Shown: one piece after another, positions 46,726 to 59,040 of the stretch
How positions within the stretch are numbered: the stretch's first letter is position 1
Layout of the letters: each line of letters starts with the position of its first letter
Assembly: GCA_020152595.1 (NCBI GenBank)
Contig: JAIGNY010003794.1
Location: 165,001-229,000 of the forward strand
From: Chiridota heheva
Lineage: Eukaryota > Echinodermata > Holothuroidea > Apodida > Chiridotidae
DNA length: 64,000 bases
Direction: 5' to 3'
Made by a program: the position numbers and the translations under genes
Notes under the pieces: model-generated
Seen by the model: the letters and a program-made list of their open reading frames with translations, nothing else
The model's database searches: none
Told to the model about the DNA's origin: nothing

Positions 46726-49340
46726 GTAGACATTCGTGTAATAACACACCTTCCAATCGGGGACGACTTACCAATTGGGGACGTCCCCGGTTAGTTTTCA
46801 TGCAGATTTGGACTCTCTATGGTCAAATAATATGCCATCTAAAATATTATGTATTTTTATTGCTGTCCCCATTTAGTGGATTATGCGCAGGCTGTGTGTC
46901 AAAATATGTCTCTTTAGGTCTATACTCAGAGAAAGAAGATTTAGCATCGATGTCCCCGCTTATGTGATTTAGATTGCATCACGTGATACTGTCCCCAGTT
47001 GGGCCAATGAAATCTAACACATCATTTGTCCCCGATTGTGCAATTCAGATTGTATAACCTGACTCTGGTTGAAATCAAAGCTCAAAAATATCATTGAACC
47101 CGCCCTGATTGTATTATTTTGTCGCACAAAAGAGTCTTCATATGAAACAAAAATCTTCTTTGAAAAAGTTAACCTATAACTTAGTTATGATTAACTTGCT
47201 ATGAAAGAAACATTTCCTACATTTAAACTTACATTTATAATGTTTCAACTGCTCATAAACATAAATATGGGTTATCTGGTTACAAGGGGGAAAAATCATA
47301 TCCCAGCCGTCATAACTGTTAGACCTTAGTTAGATACCGATAGTAATAGAAAAGTACCAAGCTTTTTTCTTGTTATTGCCAGAAGAGTTATTTTCTACAT
47401 TTCTTTTTATACATTAGGCCTGTTTTATTTATTTGTTTTTACAGTGCACCTCTAGTAAAAACAAAACCAGATATGATAAATATACGATCATTGAATGATA
47501 ACAACAACATCTATCACAAGTAAACTTGCTAGTATAGGGACTCTCAGACCAATCCAGTCAAAGGAGTATAGGCCATACTCACCCACAAGTAGGCCAAACA
47601 TCACTGGGATTTTAAAATGGATCAAAATTGATTTTACAAATGTGAGCCCACAATTATCAAAGCTTACCAAAGCATGTATCACTAACAATACAGCATTAGA
47701 TAAGCAAAAAGTAATGGCATGAAGAATATAATAAGATATAATTAGCCAGCAACCAATTTGACGGTTATAAAAACGTTTGTGGAGGGTTTAAAAACGTGTA
47801 TGTATGCCTTCACAAACGAACTAATAATTGCTGGTTATCATTCCAATGAGCGAAGACATAAAAGACTAATTTAGAACCTAGCCAAAACGTTTCTTGGACG
47901 TTTTGTGTTTTCTGGGTAAGCTTAACAACGACTGTAGCCCACATGCTGTGATCCCAGGGTGAGATCAAACAAAATTATTTTTTGCTTTTTTTAGTTGTTT
48001 TTTGATGAACACTTCCAGTAATTTTCTACTGTTTATGTCCGCCTGCATCACATGTTACACTAAACTTGTAGAAATTATTTCTAAACTGGGTAAATTTGGT
48101 CTGTATATTGTTGATTTTTCTGGATTTCATCTGGGCAAAGTGAGCACATTGCAAACAATACCGGTTGGTTCGTAAATTATGAGCTGCCACCTCGTCCCCG
48201 AGCACATCAGTCACGGAAAATCACTCATTTTTATTGTTTGGTCTGTAAATATGTTTACAACAACCGAGAAAACCTTATTGCGAAAGCCTGTATTAAAATG
48301 TGCAATTTAGTTATGTTTCTACTTTTAATGTCGTGACTATAACAAAATAAATATACAAAACTGTAATTTCCTTCATATCATTAATGGAACTTTTAAGTAG
48401 TCTGCATACCTTGTTTGTAGATTGTTTTCCAACCTGGTTTAACGCCTTCATGTGTCCTTACTATCTGGAAGTTGTGGTCCTTGTTTGCATAGTGAGAAAT
48501 CAGATTACGAATTTGGGGATGCCGCGAAAGACATTCACGCTTGAAGTTGTAAAATTGGTTTCTGAGTACGGTTCGACAATTTTTTTACATAAGCTACAAG
48601 GTGAATCACTTGAAGCCTGAAGGGCATTTTGAGGCAAGTTTGGGAAATTCTGAGTATTTAAACGACAAGAAGTGAGTAATCTTGCATTTTTATATTAGTT
48701 TCAAGCAAACTTGTCATCAAATCGGGACGTGTCCTTTCAGATAGGCTTAACACTAGGCCTAAGTCACTCTCACACAGGTATCCTATTCAGGCTTAAGCCA
48801 AGCATGGGCCTTCCTTATCAATGTCAAGCCGATTAGGCTATTCAAGTTTAGCTATGTCATCTCTTCAACATAATGTCTCACGTTAATGTTGCATTTGATG
48901 CTGTTTTGGAGCACTTTATATAGCTTAAAGTTCAAGTTCAGTTTACCACATGATTTTTTCATTCTGTTTTCGCTTTGGAATTATAATAATATCCTGTTGT
49001 TATTGTGAATTTCTGAATACCTGGCATGGTACATATGTGTTTATGACGATCAAGATTTCATTGCAATTTGGTTGTTTGTTTCATGTAACCACTTGAATGC
49101 GAATACGTACATGTTTGAGGAGTAGAATTTGAAGGAAATAATACAATTCGAGGAGAACCATGCTACATGTAAGAGTAAGTCATTGTCAGAGTTTTAAGAT
49201 ATATTAGTAGTTGTACTAATATAGGCTATGGTTAAGTGTGCGAGTCAGACCTAAATTTTAACAGTTCTCAGCTTTAGGCCATGTTATGCTCTTGTCAGTT
49301 GCTTGAATCACCTTTACTACCCCTGGCTATGTCAGTCAAA
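46726..49340. other. Intergenic, nothing firm
   Basis: Between 46,745 and 47,060 the motif GTCCCC(G/A)(A/G)TTG recurs several times, suggesting an old repeat. Open frames at 47,495-47,722 and 48,384-48,620 have no recognisable domain and no supporting splice pattern. Confidence 0.4.
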
Positions 49341-49365
49341 TGTGATTCATTGACTTATGAAACAG

Positions 49366-49592
49366 TGACTCACATGTATGTGCATCATTGTAGCAAATTG
49401 TCAGTAACCAGAGTGACTCTGGGGTGAGTCAATTTACTTTGACTAGACTTATTCATTTTATACAGAGGTAACTAATTTGGTCAACCGAAATGTTAATTTC
49501 CCATGTGACCGAGGTATTTTTTCAATGTACATGTTTTGTTTAATCACCTTGGTACAATGACTCACCTTGTCCAGAGGTTTAGAGGTGAGTCA
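49366..49592. promoter_or_regulatory. Cluster of four perfect AP-1 sites
   Basis: The consensus TGA(C/G)TCA occurs at 49,366, 49,425, 49,558 and 49,586, four times in 227 bases. The chance rate is about once in 8 kb. A near match (TGACTCT) lies at 49,414. The cluster ends 100 bases before a possible start codon at 49,693. Regulatory function is inferred from density only. Confidence 0.4.
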
Positions 49593-49690
49593 CACAATTG
49601 ACAAGTACACTGCATTAGTCCCACTAATTTTTGGTATCATTCACAAATATCTTTGTTCTTTGTTCTTTGATTTTTTCTATCAAAATTCAG

Positions 49691-49762
49691 ATATGCAAAG
49701 AAGAAGAAGAAAACGAAAAGCGGATTTTGACTTTGAGCACAACTCAGAATATGACAAGCTAG
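49691..49762 (+). CDS. Possible first coding exon, basic then acidic
   Basis: After AAAATTCAG an ATG (49,693) opens MQRRRRKRKADFDFEHNSEY then DKL, followed by a weak GTTTTC donor. The basic run resembles a nuclear localisation signal. It may be a 5' exon of the recombinase-like gene 8 kb downstream, but no join can be proven from sequence. Confidence 0.2.
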   Translation: MCKEEEENEKRILTLSTTQNMTS

Positions 49763-52127
49763 GTTTTCTCATAAAGAGTTCCCTAGGAAAAAGTACTGTA
49801 TTGATTAAGATCATCAGTACAATTGTATGACTCTCATAGTAAACAATTGTTTCAATTACTATCGGAAATGGATATTTTGAGGGTGTGTGTTGAAGACTCT
49901 TGCTAGTTGGAGACTTCCTAAGAGAATACTGGAGTGATGGGCGACATAAAATAGTCCCTCGAATCTGCACCCCATTTTAGAGGATGGAGGCCATTTATTC
50001 ATTTCCTAATACCGGGCTGTTTTACTTAAGCATTGATTGAGGAAAGATATTTGGCCCCTTGGAAATTAGGCCCCTACTTTGCATATTTTGGGGAGACAAT
50101 ATTGCTACTTTATGCTGTGCGGCAGTTATGTGCCGATCTCAGTTCATGATCGGGTATGATCTATCTAATCATCGTGGGTTTCAGAGAGATAAACAGTGTG
50201 GTAATTTTTGGTACAAGATCTCTCCTTTTTGGTAAATATTTATCTATCTGTTGTTTATTCCCCTTGAATAGGCTTGTATGTGATGTAACTACATGAGACT
50301 TTAATCAAATATAATCAGGTAAAGGGGATCTAGGCTACTTTCGAGGTGATATTCCGTGGGATATGTTTCGGTGATTATCCTATCATGCGTGTTGTACTAT
50401 CCTGTAATATCCTGACAAATCAGACAATGATTAGATTTCTGGGGATTTCAGTTGAGGTATGCGCTTTTTTTGTCGAAATCACGAAAAAAGATGTTTTCTC
50501 CTATTGACTGTAATGATAGAGCCCCTATGTATTTTTTAATTGTGGTGAGCCCTATAGTTTGACTTACCTTAGCTGGTTGGTTAATGTTTTTGGCTTGCCC
50601 TAGACGGTTGTCCAATTTCACTGAGAGCTCAAGTTATTATTTACTTGTATCTTGTTGACATTCTTGGTGAGATTCATGGTTTAATTTTCTATGTATTGCT
50701 TATGTATATTTGATTTGACAGTGAAACTATTCATTTGTATGAATACGGAAAAGACATTCTTTTCCGGGTGTTTTTTCAGATATTACTCTTATTACTCTTA
50801 TTATTCTTAACATGATGAATTTACACAACTTTGATTGGTCATTTATTTCTATTCCCTTTTGATTTGTCAGTTAGTTCACAAAGTGATAAATATTCATGTT
50901 TTAGGTCTAAGGCCAGTTTTTAACAGATTTGAGAGTTTTTTTTGTTGCTGAATAACAAACAGCACATTTAAGAAAAGATAAAATGTTACGGAAAATGTAT
51001 GATTAAACTTAAAATCCTGTTTTAAATGACCAATTATCAATTTAAGGTTTACAGTTAAATTGTTACTTTATTTTTTCAATACCTATTTTGAGAAATGTTG
51101 GGTTCCTATTCAACTTTAAATATTAAATAATTTGTTCCATTTTCAAAACAGGTGAAATTTTTGATGAAGAAAAAAATTTGTAAATTCTTCTCGTTTTTCA
51201 CTCTTTTTTATATTTTCTATGCATTTTAAACAATCTAACACGAAAATTGTATAAAAAGATTAACGCTTTGGCATCATGTTTATATGCGTATTTAAACATG
51301 ATTTTTCACTCATGAATGACCCTCCTAAAGTTTTTCTACTCGAGTCAAAATCCTATAAATGATGCATTAAATACGCATATAAACACTCCGTCTCAACATT
51401 AATCTTTAAGTATTTTTTGAGTAGCAGTGTACAGTGTCCACAGTTGGAAATCTCTTTCAATGTTATAAATTTCTACAGTCGCCACTAGCAAACGTTGGTA
51501 CTAGCAAACTACTTGTATATTTTATTTCTAGTTTGTACATGATGGCTCTCTTAATTGTAAGGTTAATTTTTCCTATTTGGTACATGAAATACCTGAAAGT
51601 ATCTCAAAAAGTTAATTCTAAATTATTTTTGGGTCCTAGTATAATGTCCAGAGTTGATTACGGTAGCTTCTATATTATATAGCAACACATAGTGTCCTGA
51701 GGTGGCATGTGATAAGCACATTACAATTGTTGGAAATATCTAATTAGTTACGCATAGTGTCCATGATTGGTATGTGAAGCATTAATTCTGATGCGTTAGC
51801 TTCTAAAGAAGGTAGCAGCAATTTGTGCCCCTGTTTAGTATACAATTAATCCACTCACAATGTGTGAAGAATCTAAGTAGTGGCACATACATGTAGCGTC
51901 CGTATGTGACACATTTATCCTAAACGTCTTGATTTATTTAGTAGGTACTAGCACATATTGTCTCCACTTGGTATGCAATACATGTGATCTGAATATCTAT
52001 GTTATACCACGGTTGGCTCATTTATCCTGAATGTGTTTAATTTAGTTTCTACAGTAGGTATCAGCACAATGACATAGCCAGAAGAGAAAGGGGGAGGGGC
52101 AATGCCTCCAATATTTCAATTCCATTT

Positions 52128-52345
52128 GGTTCAGATTTGTACTTGTTGGTTCTGATTTGTACTTTTTGGTTCAGATTTGTACTTGTCGGTTCAGATTTGT
52201 ACTTGTCGGTTTAGATTTGTACTTTTCGGTTCAGGTGTGTACTTGTCGGTTCAGGTTTGTACTTGTCGGCTCAGATTTGTACTTGTCTGTTTAGATTGGT
52301 ACTTGTCGGTTCAGATTGGTACTTGTCAATCCATTTTGTCGATTG
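52128..52345 (+). repeat. 20-bp minisatellite
   Basis: About ten units of TTCAGATTTGTACTTGTCGG type in tandem with few mismatches. An open frame across it is a repeat by-product. Confidence 0.9.
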
Positions 52346-52721
52346 TACTTGCCATGCCCTCTCAATATGGAAATACTAGCTACACCACTGCATCAGCACA
52401 TACATGTAATGTAGTATCCCCAGTTGTTGTGTAATTAGCTATTCTATATACACAAAATATCTAATAAGAAGCACATTCTGTCTACAGTTTGTGTTTGATA
52501 TATTTATCCCATTGTGTTCATTTATAGAGTAGGTACTTAGCACGCAGTGTCTATAGTTAAAATATGATTTATTTGTATGCGGGCCTCTCTAAATAGGTTT
52601 TACTTTTCCAGTTTTGAGGTCAGGAAAAGCTGAAATGTCTTTGTAGACATTAAGATTCCTTTAATAATACTGTATGTTTAAATCTTCTGTCATTGATTTT
52701 TCATATATTTATGGTTCTAAT

Positions 52722-52977
52722 GAAGAAGGCAAAGACAATGTAGGAGGAGAGACAGCACCAGAAGCAGACATAGATCCAAACCAAGTGAGATAAACAGAAG
52801 TAGCAGATGTCCCAGTAGAATATGAGTAAGAACCTGCAGCAAAAGGTCCAATGCAAATGAAATATGCCAAAAAGCAGATATAGGAACAGAGGTCCAAGTA
52901 GAAGATGAGAAAGAACTAGGAGAGGGAAAAGTCCAAGAAGAAGTGAGAGCTGGAGACAAAGAACTTGGAGCAGGTAA
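52722..52977 (+). pseudogene. Acidic coding-like exon, copy 1 (decayed)
   Basis: On the + strand the frame reads GKDNVGGETAPEADIDPNQV, then meets stops; the end reads GEGKVQEEVRAGDKELGA before a good GTAAGA donor. It is homologous at base level to 55,049-55,299, and similarity continues about 180 bases into the following intron-like sequence. In-frame stops (for example TAA after PNQVR) show it cannot be translated whole. No known domain. Confidence 0.5.
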
Positions 52978-53394
52978 GACAATATCTGAAGAAAACAAAT
53001 CTTGACAAAATGATGCAACTTGGAAAAATCAACAATTTATTTAAAAAATAATACTTTATTTGTTGCATTTACATAAGCGCATGCATCTTTTACTGCAAGT
53101 TTTAGGAGTCAATTTTCAGTTTTAGATCTGAGAAATACAATTTTCACCAAGGTAATGTAGATGTTAATTCGGCTTGTTGTCGTGGACATCATCAATATTC
53201 AAATCACTATATAACATGTAGGCAAAACATAATTTGAGAATGGTCAAATTTCAATTGTAAAAGTTAATGTGGATGAAATTAGAAGATATTTGGGGTTATT
53301 TTATTGTCTCCATTTGCTTCGTTATTCATCATTTCTACATTTGGTGCGAGTGCTGATTCTGAGTACTATCTTCCTAATAGTGTCTAAGCTTGCC

Positions 53395-53965
53395 CAAAAC
53401 ACTTTCTGACATCAAACCTCTTATCGCTGGCAAACCTCATGGGACTCCTAAATTGATAACAAACTCCACGTCATCCATCGCACCATTCCGAACAAACCCA
53501 CTATCCACATCCTCTCTCGTGTCGATAACGTTCATATTACCCGTCTTAAAATAGGTCACACCCACCTCACTCACTCCCACCTCCTTGTTAGCACCCCACC
53601 CCTCTGCAACAATTGCCATTGCACCCTCATAGTCCATCACATTTTCCTTGCTTACTCCCTGTATAAGCTTCCTAGAGCTTCCCTTGCTACCCACAACTCA
53701 ATTGCCGAGTTCTTCTCCAAAAAAATACCCCTGGATAAAATTATCTCCTTCCTTTATCATGCTTCCCTCTACAACCATATTTAGTCCTCCTTTCCACTTT
53801 CACTCATGCACCTCCTCTCTCGATCCCAGCTTTCTGACTTTCAGTACTCTTGTTTTTTCTCTATCCCCCTTGTTTTCTTCCTTTCCTACCTCTAGAATGA
53901 TCTGACCTCTTAGGAACAATTTGACCTTCGTTGTTGTGGTGTCGTTAAGCCCCATCAATCAATAG
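53395..53965 (+). mobile_element. 5'-truncated non-LTR retrotransposon fragment
   Basis: The + strand frame 53,527-53,784 reads ITRLKIGHTHLTHSHLLVS, then PPLCNNCHCTLIVHHIF, and closes with SFLYHASLYNHI. R-L-x-IGHT-x-LTH and P-x-C..C....V.HI are the conserved C-terminal motif of many non-LTR retrotransposon ORF2 proteins (I/R1/Jockey-type end with a CCHC-like motif). A pyrimidine-rich 3' UTR and a CAATCAAT-type end follow. The reverse transcriptase itself is missing. Confidence 0.8.
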
Positions 53966-55048
53966 TGTCTCCATTGGGTGTATGATTGGCTTCATATGTG
54001 TTATGCTTCTGCAGTAGGTTCTATTACATAGTGCCCACAGTTGGTAAGTAATTTGTCTATGGTATATTTGTAAAAGATTTATGTAGCAGCATATAGGATC
54101 CACAGTTGGGTATGCAATATTTCTGTATTAAATGTATTATTTTTCTCTGGTAGTATTAACACACTACTGCATATTATATTTCGGCTCTTGTAATTATTAG
54201 GTCTTTTACTTTCTCCATTTTGTGTATTAACAATCCCTCAATGTGTGAAGCTTTTAGGCAGTAGCAACATATAGTATCCACAGTTTGTAGGTGATATTTT
54301 TAATCAAATGTGTCATCTTTTACCAAAGGTACTACGACATTGTGTCCCAATTTGGTATTTAATCAATCTATTCCATATCTATAATATATCTAAGTACTAG
54401 CACAAAGTGTCCACAGTTGGTATGTGGTACATTTGTCCTACATGTCTTAGGTTGTACATTACATTCTAGTGTTCCCATTAATTTGGTGTGTGATTAATCC
54501 ATTATAAATTTATTACGTATCTTAATATGGTTGGTTTCATATGTGTTATCTTCCTAAAGTAGGTTTTAGCACATAGTATTTCCAGTTGGTGTATGATTGG
54601 TTTCATGTGTGTTTTCTTCCTAAAGTAGGTTCTAGCACATAAGTGTCCCCAGTTTGTATTTGATTGATTTCATATGTGTTATCTTCCTAAAGTAGGTTCT
54701 AGCACATAATGTCCCCAGTTGGTGTATGATCTGTTTCATATGTGTTATCTTCCTGAAGTAGGTTCTAGCACATTCATTTCATATGCGTCTTCTTCCTAAC
54801 GTAGGTTCTACCACATAGTCTCTCCAGTTGGTGTATGAGTGGTTTCATGTGTGTTATCTTCCTAAAGTAGAATATAGCACAGTCTCCTCAGCTGGTGTAT
54901 AACTGGCTTCATATGTGTTATCTTTATAAAGTAGATTCTATCACATAGTGTGCTATGTTGTCTTTGTATACATTTAAAATTTTAACAATAATACTGTATC
55001 TTAAAATCTATTATTATTGATTTTTCAAATATTGATGAATTTAATTAA

Positions 55049-55299
55049 GAAGACAAAGACAGTGTAGGAGGAGAAACAGCACCAGTATCAAGCATACATC
55101 CAAACCAAGTGAGAGAACCAGAAGTAGCAGATGTCCAAGAAGAATATGAAGAAGAACCTGCAGCAGAAGACCCAGTGCAAATAAAAACATGCGAAAAAGC
55201 AAGTATGGGAAGAGAAGTCCAAGTAAAAGAAAAGAAAGAATTAGAAGGAGAAGGAGAAGTCCAAGAAAAAGCAAGAGTGTAGACAAAGAACTTGGAACA
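55049..55299 (+). pseudogene. Acidic coding-like exon, copy 2
   Basis: The + strand is open for about 78 codons: EDKDSVGGETAPVSSIHPNQ, VREPEVADVQEEYEEEPAAE, and a Glu/Lys-rich end with KEKKELEGEGEVQEKARV, then a TAG followed by TKNLEQ and a GTAAAT donor. Against copy 1 one base is missing near the TAG, so the original frame would have run to the donor. Low-complexity and acidic, no known domain. It may belong to the recombinase-like gene downstream. Confidence 0.4.
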
Positions 55300-56476
55300 G
55301 GTAAATATCTGAAATTTGTTTGACAAAATGATGCTACTTAAAAAAAGCAACAAGAAATTTTAAAGATAAAACTTACTATGTTGCATTCACATAACCACAT
55401 GTTTTTGCCAAAAGTTTTACTGGTTAACTTTCTGGTATAGATCTGATAAATACATACCTTACCAAGCAAAATTGTCATTCGACTTGTTGCAGAGCACATC
55501 ATAAAAGTTGAGTGCATGATATTATATTTTTGCAGGCAAATCATCATTTCCCAGGAGAAAATTCCAGTTCTCATTCCCCCCATTGGTCCCAACTTGGAAT
55601 GTTTATGACCGGAGTTTTGGAAAATCCCAACCTGGATAAACTGGTCTGGAATATGTTAAATGCTAGTTGGGCCCAGTTAATCCCAATTGTGAATTTGTTC
55701 AATCCAAGCTGGGACCAGTTCTTCCATGTTGGGAATATTCAGTCTAAGTTTAGACCAGTTCATCCCAGTTGGAAATCCCAAATGATCTCAACAGGAATTT
55801 TCCTCTTGGTCAGGCATTGTCAAATTTCAGTTATGAATGAAATTCAAAGAAATTTGCCAAGTTCATTCTGTATAATGGTCCCCACTTTTGTGTTGTGTTT
55901 ATCATTTGTAAGTTTGATGCAAGTGCACTGATTCTTGGCACTATATACCAAATAGTGTCCTCATTAGTTGTATAGTTGGTTTCATATATGTTTTGTTCCT
56001 AGAGTAGGTAATAGCACATAGTGTCCCCAGTTGGTGTATGATTGGTTTCATATGTGTTATCTTCCCATAGCAGATTCTAGCACATAGTGTTCCCTGTAGT
56101 TGTGTAATTGGTTTCATGTGTGTTATCTTCCTTAATTAGGTTCCAGCACATAGTGTCTCCAGTTGGCGTATAATTGGTTCCATATCTTCCTAAAATAAAA
56201 TCTAGCACATAGTGTCCCCAGTAGGTGTATGATTGATTTCATATGTGTTATCTTCCTCATTTAGGTTCTAGCACATAGTGTCCCCAGTTGGCGTATGATT
56301 GGTTCCATATCTTCCTAAAATAAGTTCTAGCACATAGTGTCGCCACTTGGTGTATGACTAATTTCATGTGTGTCATCTTTCTAAAGTAGGTTCTAGCACA
56401 TAGTGTCCCCGGCTGGTGGATGATTGGTTTCATGTGTTATCCTCTTAAAATAAGGTCTAGCACATAGTTTCCCCAC

Positions 56477-56585
56477 TTAACCCTTACTCTACCACGCGGC
56501 GATATTATCGCCGTTTTGAGTGCCCCGTCTTTGGCCCCGCCTCCCGAGCGCATTTTCAAAAAGGTGCTGGTAGAGTAAGGGTTAA
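56477..56585. mobile_element. TTAA-flanked MITE, copy 1 (piggyBac-like)
   Basis: The element runs from TTAACCCTTACTCTACCA to TGGTAGAGTAAGGGTTAA, a perfect 18-bp inverted terminus including TTAA at both ends. The core contains CGGCGATATTATCGCCG, a near-perfect palindrome. TTAA duplications and CCC-starting ends are typical of piggyBac-type elements. 109 bp, GC-rich, non-coding. Confidence 0.8.
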
Positions 56586-56721
56586 TCAACCCGCGACATA
56601 TGCGCCAACCCGAAAATATAGGCAGCATGATTCCGGTGGGCGGCCCAGCGGGTCCCGAAAGCGGAAGGGGCCCGACTTTTCTGCCTGGAAGACAGAGGAC
56701 CCTTCAATAATCACGCCTTGA

Positions 56722-56830
56722 TTAACCCTTACTCTACCACGCGGCGATATTATCGCCGTTTTGGGTGCCCCGTCTTTGGCCCCGCCTCCCGAGCGCATTT
56801 TCAAAAAGGTGCTGGTAGAGTAAGGGTTAA
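56722..56830. mobile_element. TTAA-flanked MITE, copy 2 (piggyBac-like)
   Basis: Identical to copy 1 except for a base near the centre (TTTTGGG instead of TTTTGAG). The 136 bp between the copies is GC-rich and itself begins AATCAACCCGCG and ends CGCCTTGATT, so the whole 56,477-56,830 block is roughly symmetrical, like a composite element. Confidence 0.8.
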
Positions 56831-57561
56831 TGTATTGTCAGTTTCATATGTGTTATCTTCCTGAAGTAGGTACTAGCACCTAGTATCCCCAGTTGGTGGA
56901 TGATTGGTTTCATGTGTATTATCTTCCTCAAATAAGTTCTAGCACATAGTGTCCCCAGTTGGTGTATGATTAATTTCATGGGTGCTATCTTCCTAAAGCA
57001 GGTTCTAGCACATAGTGTCTCCAGTTGGTGTATGATCTGTTTCGTATGTGTAATCCTCCTAAAGTATCTTGTAGCATTTTGTGTGCCCAGTTGGTGTATG
57101 ATTGGCTTCATATGTGTTATCTCTACCAACATTTTGAACAGCCATATCGCCATTGAAATGGTAGTTACAAAAGGCAATCTAAAATCAGCAGTGATATAAT
57201 TTGAAGAACAAAAATGAAAGATTTCAGGTTTTCTTCAACTTCCTGCATTATTAATTCAAAATGAATGGAAACAATTTAAACATTTAAATCGCCATCACTC
57301 TTTGCATCCATATAAAGTTAGTCACAGCCTTTGAAATGTGTAATCCTCACCGTCTTTTAACAACATTATCTGTTCACAAATTCATCATATGTAGCAAATA
57401 AAATGTTTTATTTTATTTGATCTGACTACTACTTTCAATATCTTTTTTACCACTTTCTGTTCAGAAAAGGTGTAAATATCTAGATTTTTAGGTATGTTGT
57501 TGGTCCTTCATACATGCTCATTACAATCTTGCTTTTTTCATCTATTTTTGCTATGCAGTAG

Positions 57562-59040
57562 TCATATGAAGAGTCAGATGAGGAGTCCGACGAGGAGTCA
57601 GAGGACAGCGAGTACAGTAGTTATGACTTAATGGAACTAAACATTGTGCCACCATCAGATCCTTTCGATGTGGACACTCCTGCATATCCTCATCTCAGAA
57701 TGCTACAATTAGATGATTCCAATTTGAACGCTTGTGCATCTCCCCACCTAATGATGCCTTTGAGTGAATTTGCTGATGATGGTCAAGAACAACAGAAGAA
57801 AAGAAATGGTAAGAAATGGAAGTTTCTTTTACCTACTACTGGACCAAACAAACAGGTTGAAGAAGTTTTGAGCAAGCTAAAGGGTGATAACGTGTCACCT
57901 TGTATAAAGAGTAATAAGATGATTATTAAGCTGACTCTTGATTGAAGCTTGGTTGGTGTGTAATGAGCCAAGCATGACACTAGCAGACTTGCTGCATCCG
58001 GTGCACTATGATGATGTCATAAAAGCTGTAAAGAACGTAGCAGGCTTTGATAATGACACACACTTGTTCAAAATACTTTCATTAGCATTGAAGATTGGCC
58101 AGACTTTAAAGATTTGTGCTTTGAATATGAAAGGTGATGCACTTAAAAGTAGGAAAGAAAATGTTGTGACTCTATGTGCAAGGTTCGTTGAACTTTTTAA
58201 ATTAAAATGGAATGGAGACCTATGTGATCATGCCTATCGCACACTTAAAGAATGGAAGCGAAACAACCCAAAATTTCTCCCACTGACAAAATATGTTCGT
58301 TCTGTGTCTAACTACTTACTTGAAGAAAATCACTCAAGAAGAAAAGGAAAGAATAAGAGATCCGGAAAATGAATCTGAAATCCTCTTATCATGGAAGAAT
58401 TTTAATGGAATAAGCCTTGCACAGGGACTGTTGTTTAACAGAAAACGGCAAAGAGAAATTTCAAAAATGGCTCTCGACGATTATAACAAGCTCTCAACTT
58501 CCCAATATGTAGATTGCGTTTCTGATGCTTTAAGTAACTTTGAGCGGAAACTATGTCAAACATTTAAGGGGGTGGAAATTGTGGATAAAAAGGGGCAATA
58601 CTGTCCCTGTCCTGTTTACCAGTGAAATGGACAAATCTGTAAACCTGCTTTTGAGTAAAAGGAGGGAGGTCGTTGTGAATGAAAACAACAATTTTGTGTT
58701 TCCGTATGGGACTTGTGACTCTGAAGGTCATATTCGTGGGGCTGACTGTATCCGGAAATATACCTCATGCGATGAAAATAATCCTTCCAACCTCCGTTCT
58801 GCATCCCTAAGAAAGCACATTACAACATTGAGTCAAATATTGAATCTCAGGGATAATGAACTTGACATTTTGGCAACATTCATGGGTCATGACGTAAGAG
58901 TGCATCGGGAGTTTTATTGATTACCTAATGCATTCTGCAAGTTACCAACATCTCAAAACTGTTTTTGTCCCTAGAAGCTGGGTCAATATCGAGTCTAGCT
59001 GGAAAAATCCTTCATGAAATTGAAATGGAGAAAGATGAAG
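57562..59040 (+). pseudogene. Tyrosine-recombinase-like protein, main exon, decayed
   Basis: After a GCAGTAG acceptor an acidic start reads SYEESDEESDEESEDSEY. The protein then continues in three frames: 57,562-57,945 (frame A), 57,938-58,372 (B, with LVCNEPSMTLADLLHP), 58,293-58,620 (C, with SLAQGLLFNRKRQREISKMA), then A again (VPVLFTSEMDKSV, RGADCIRKY, SLRKHITTLSQILNLRDNEL, GHDVRVHREFY). The LRKH..T and GHD..xHREFY boxes correspond to the H-x-x-R-type, His and tyrosine-nucleophile motifs of tyrosine recombinases. TGA follows the tyrosine codon at 58,918, where I expect Arg. A last piece (TNISKLFLSLEAGSIS, HEIEMEKDE) is in another frame and ends at a GTGGGT donor. At least four frame changes and one stop make it a pseudogene. 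Confidence 0.75.

Larger units (their letters stand above)
51434..57130 (+). repeat. Degenerate array of a 66-bp tandem repeat
   Basis: The unit reads approximately TTCTAGCACATAGTGTCCCC, AGTTGGTGTATGATTGGTTT, CATATGTGTTATCTTCCTAA, AGTAGG (66 bp). It is best preserved at 54,390-54,970 and 55,940-57,130, and diverged and irregularly spaced from 51.4 kb to 54.4 kb. Other elements interrupt it: a 20-bp minisatellite, two acidic exon-like segments, a LINE fragment and two MITEs. Because 66 is a multiple of three, a minus-strand frame of 116 codons (56,827-57,177) shows a 22-residue periodicity. Confidence 0.85.

Noticed and set aside
47495..48620. Two open frames of 75 and 78 codons as genes
   Set aside because: No recognised domain, codon pattern or splice context; lengths are within chance for this sequence.
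52701..53018. Hydrophobic minus-strand frames over 52.7-53.0 kb and 55.0-55.3 kb
   Set aside because: They are the reverse complements of Glu/Lys-rich + strand segments; hydrophobicity is a codon-complement effect.
53437..53694. 85-codon minus-strand frame
   Set aside because: Antisense to the recognisable LINE C-terminal motif on the + strand.
56827..57177. 116-codon minus-strand frame with 22-residue repeats
   Set aside because: Generated by the 66-bp tandem repeat; no independent evidence of coding.
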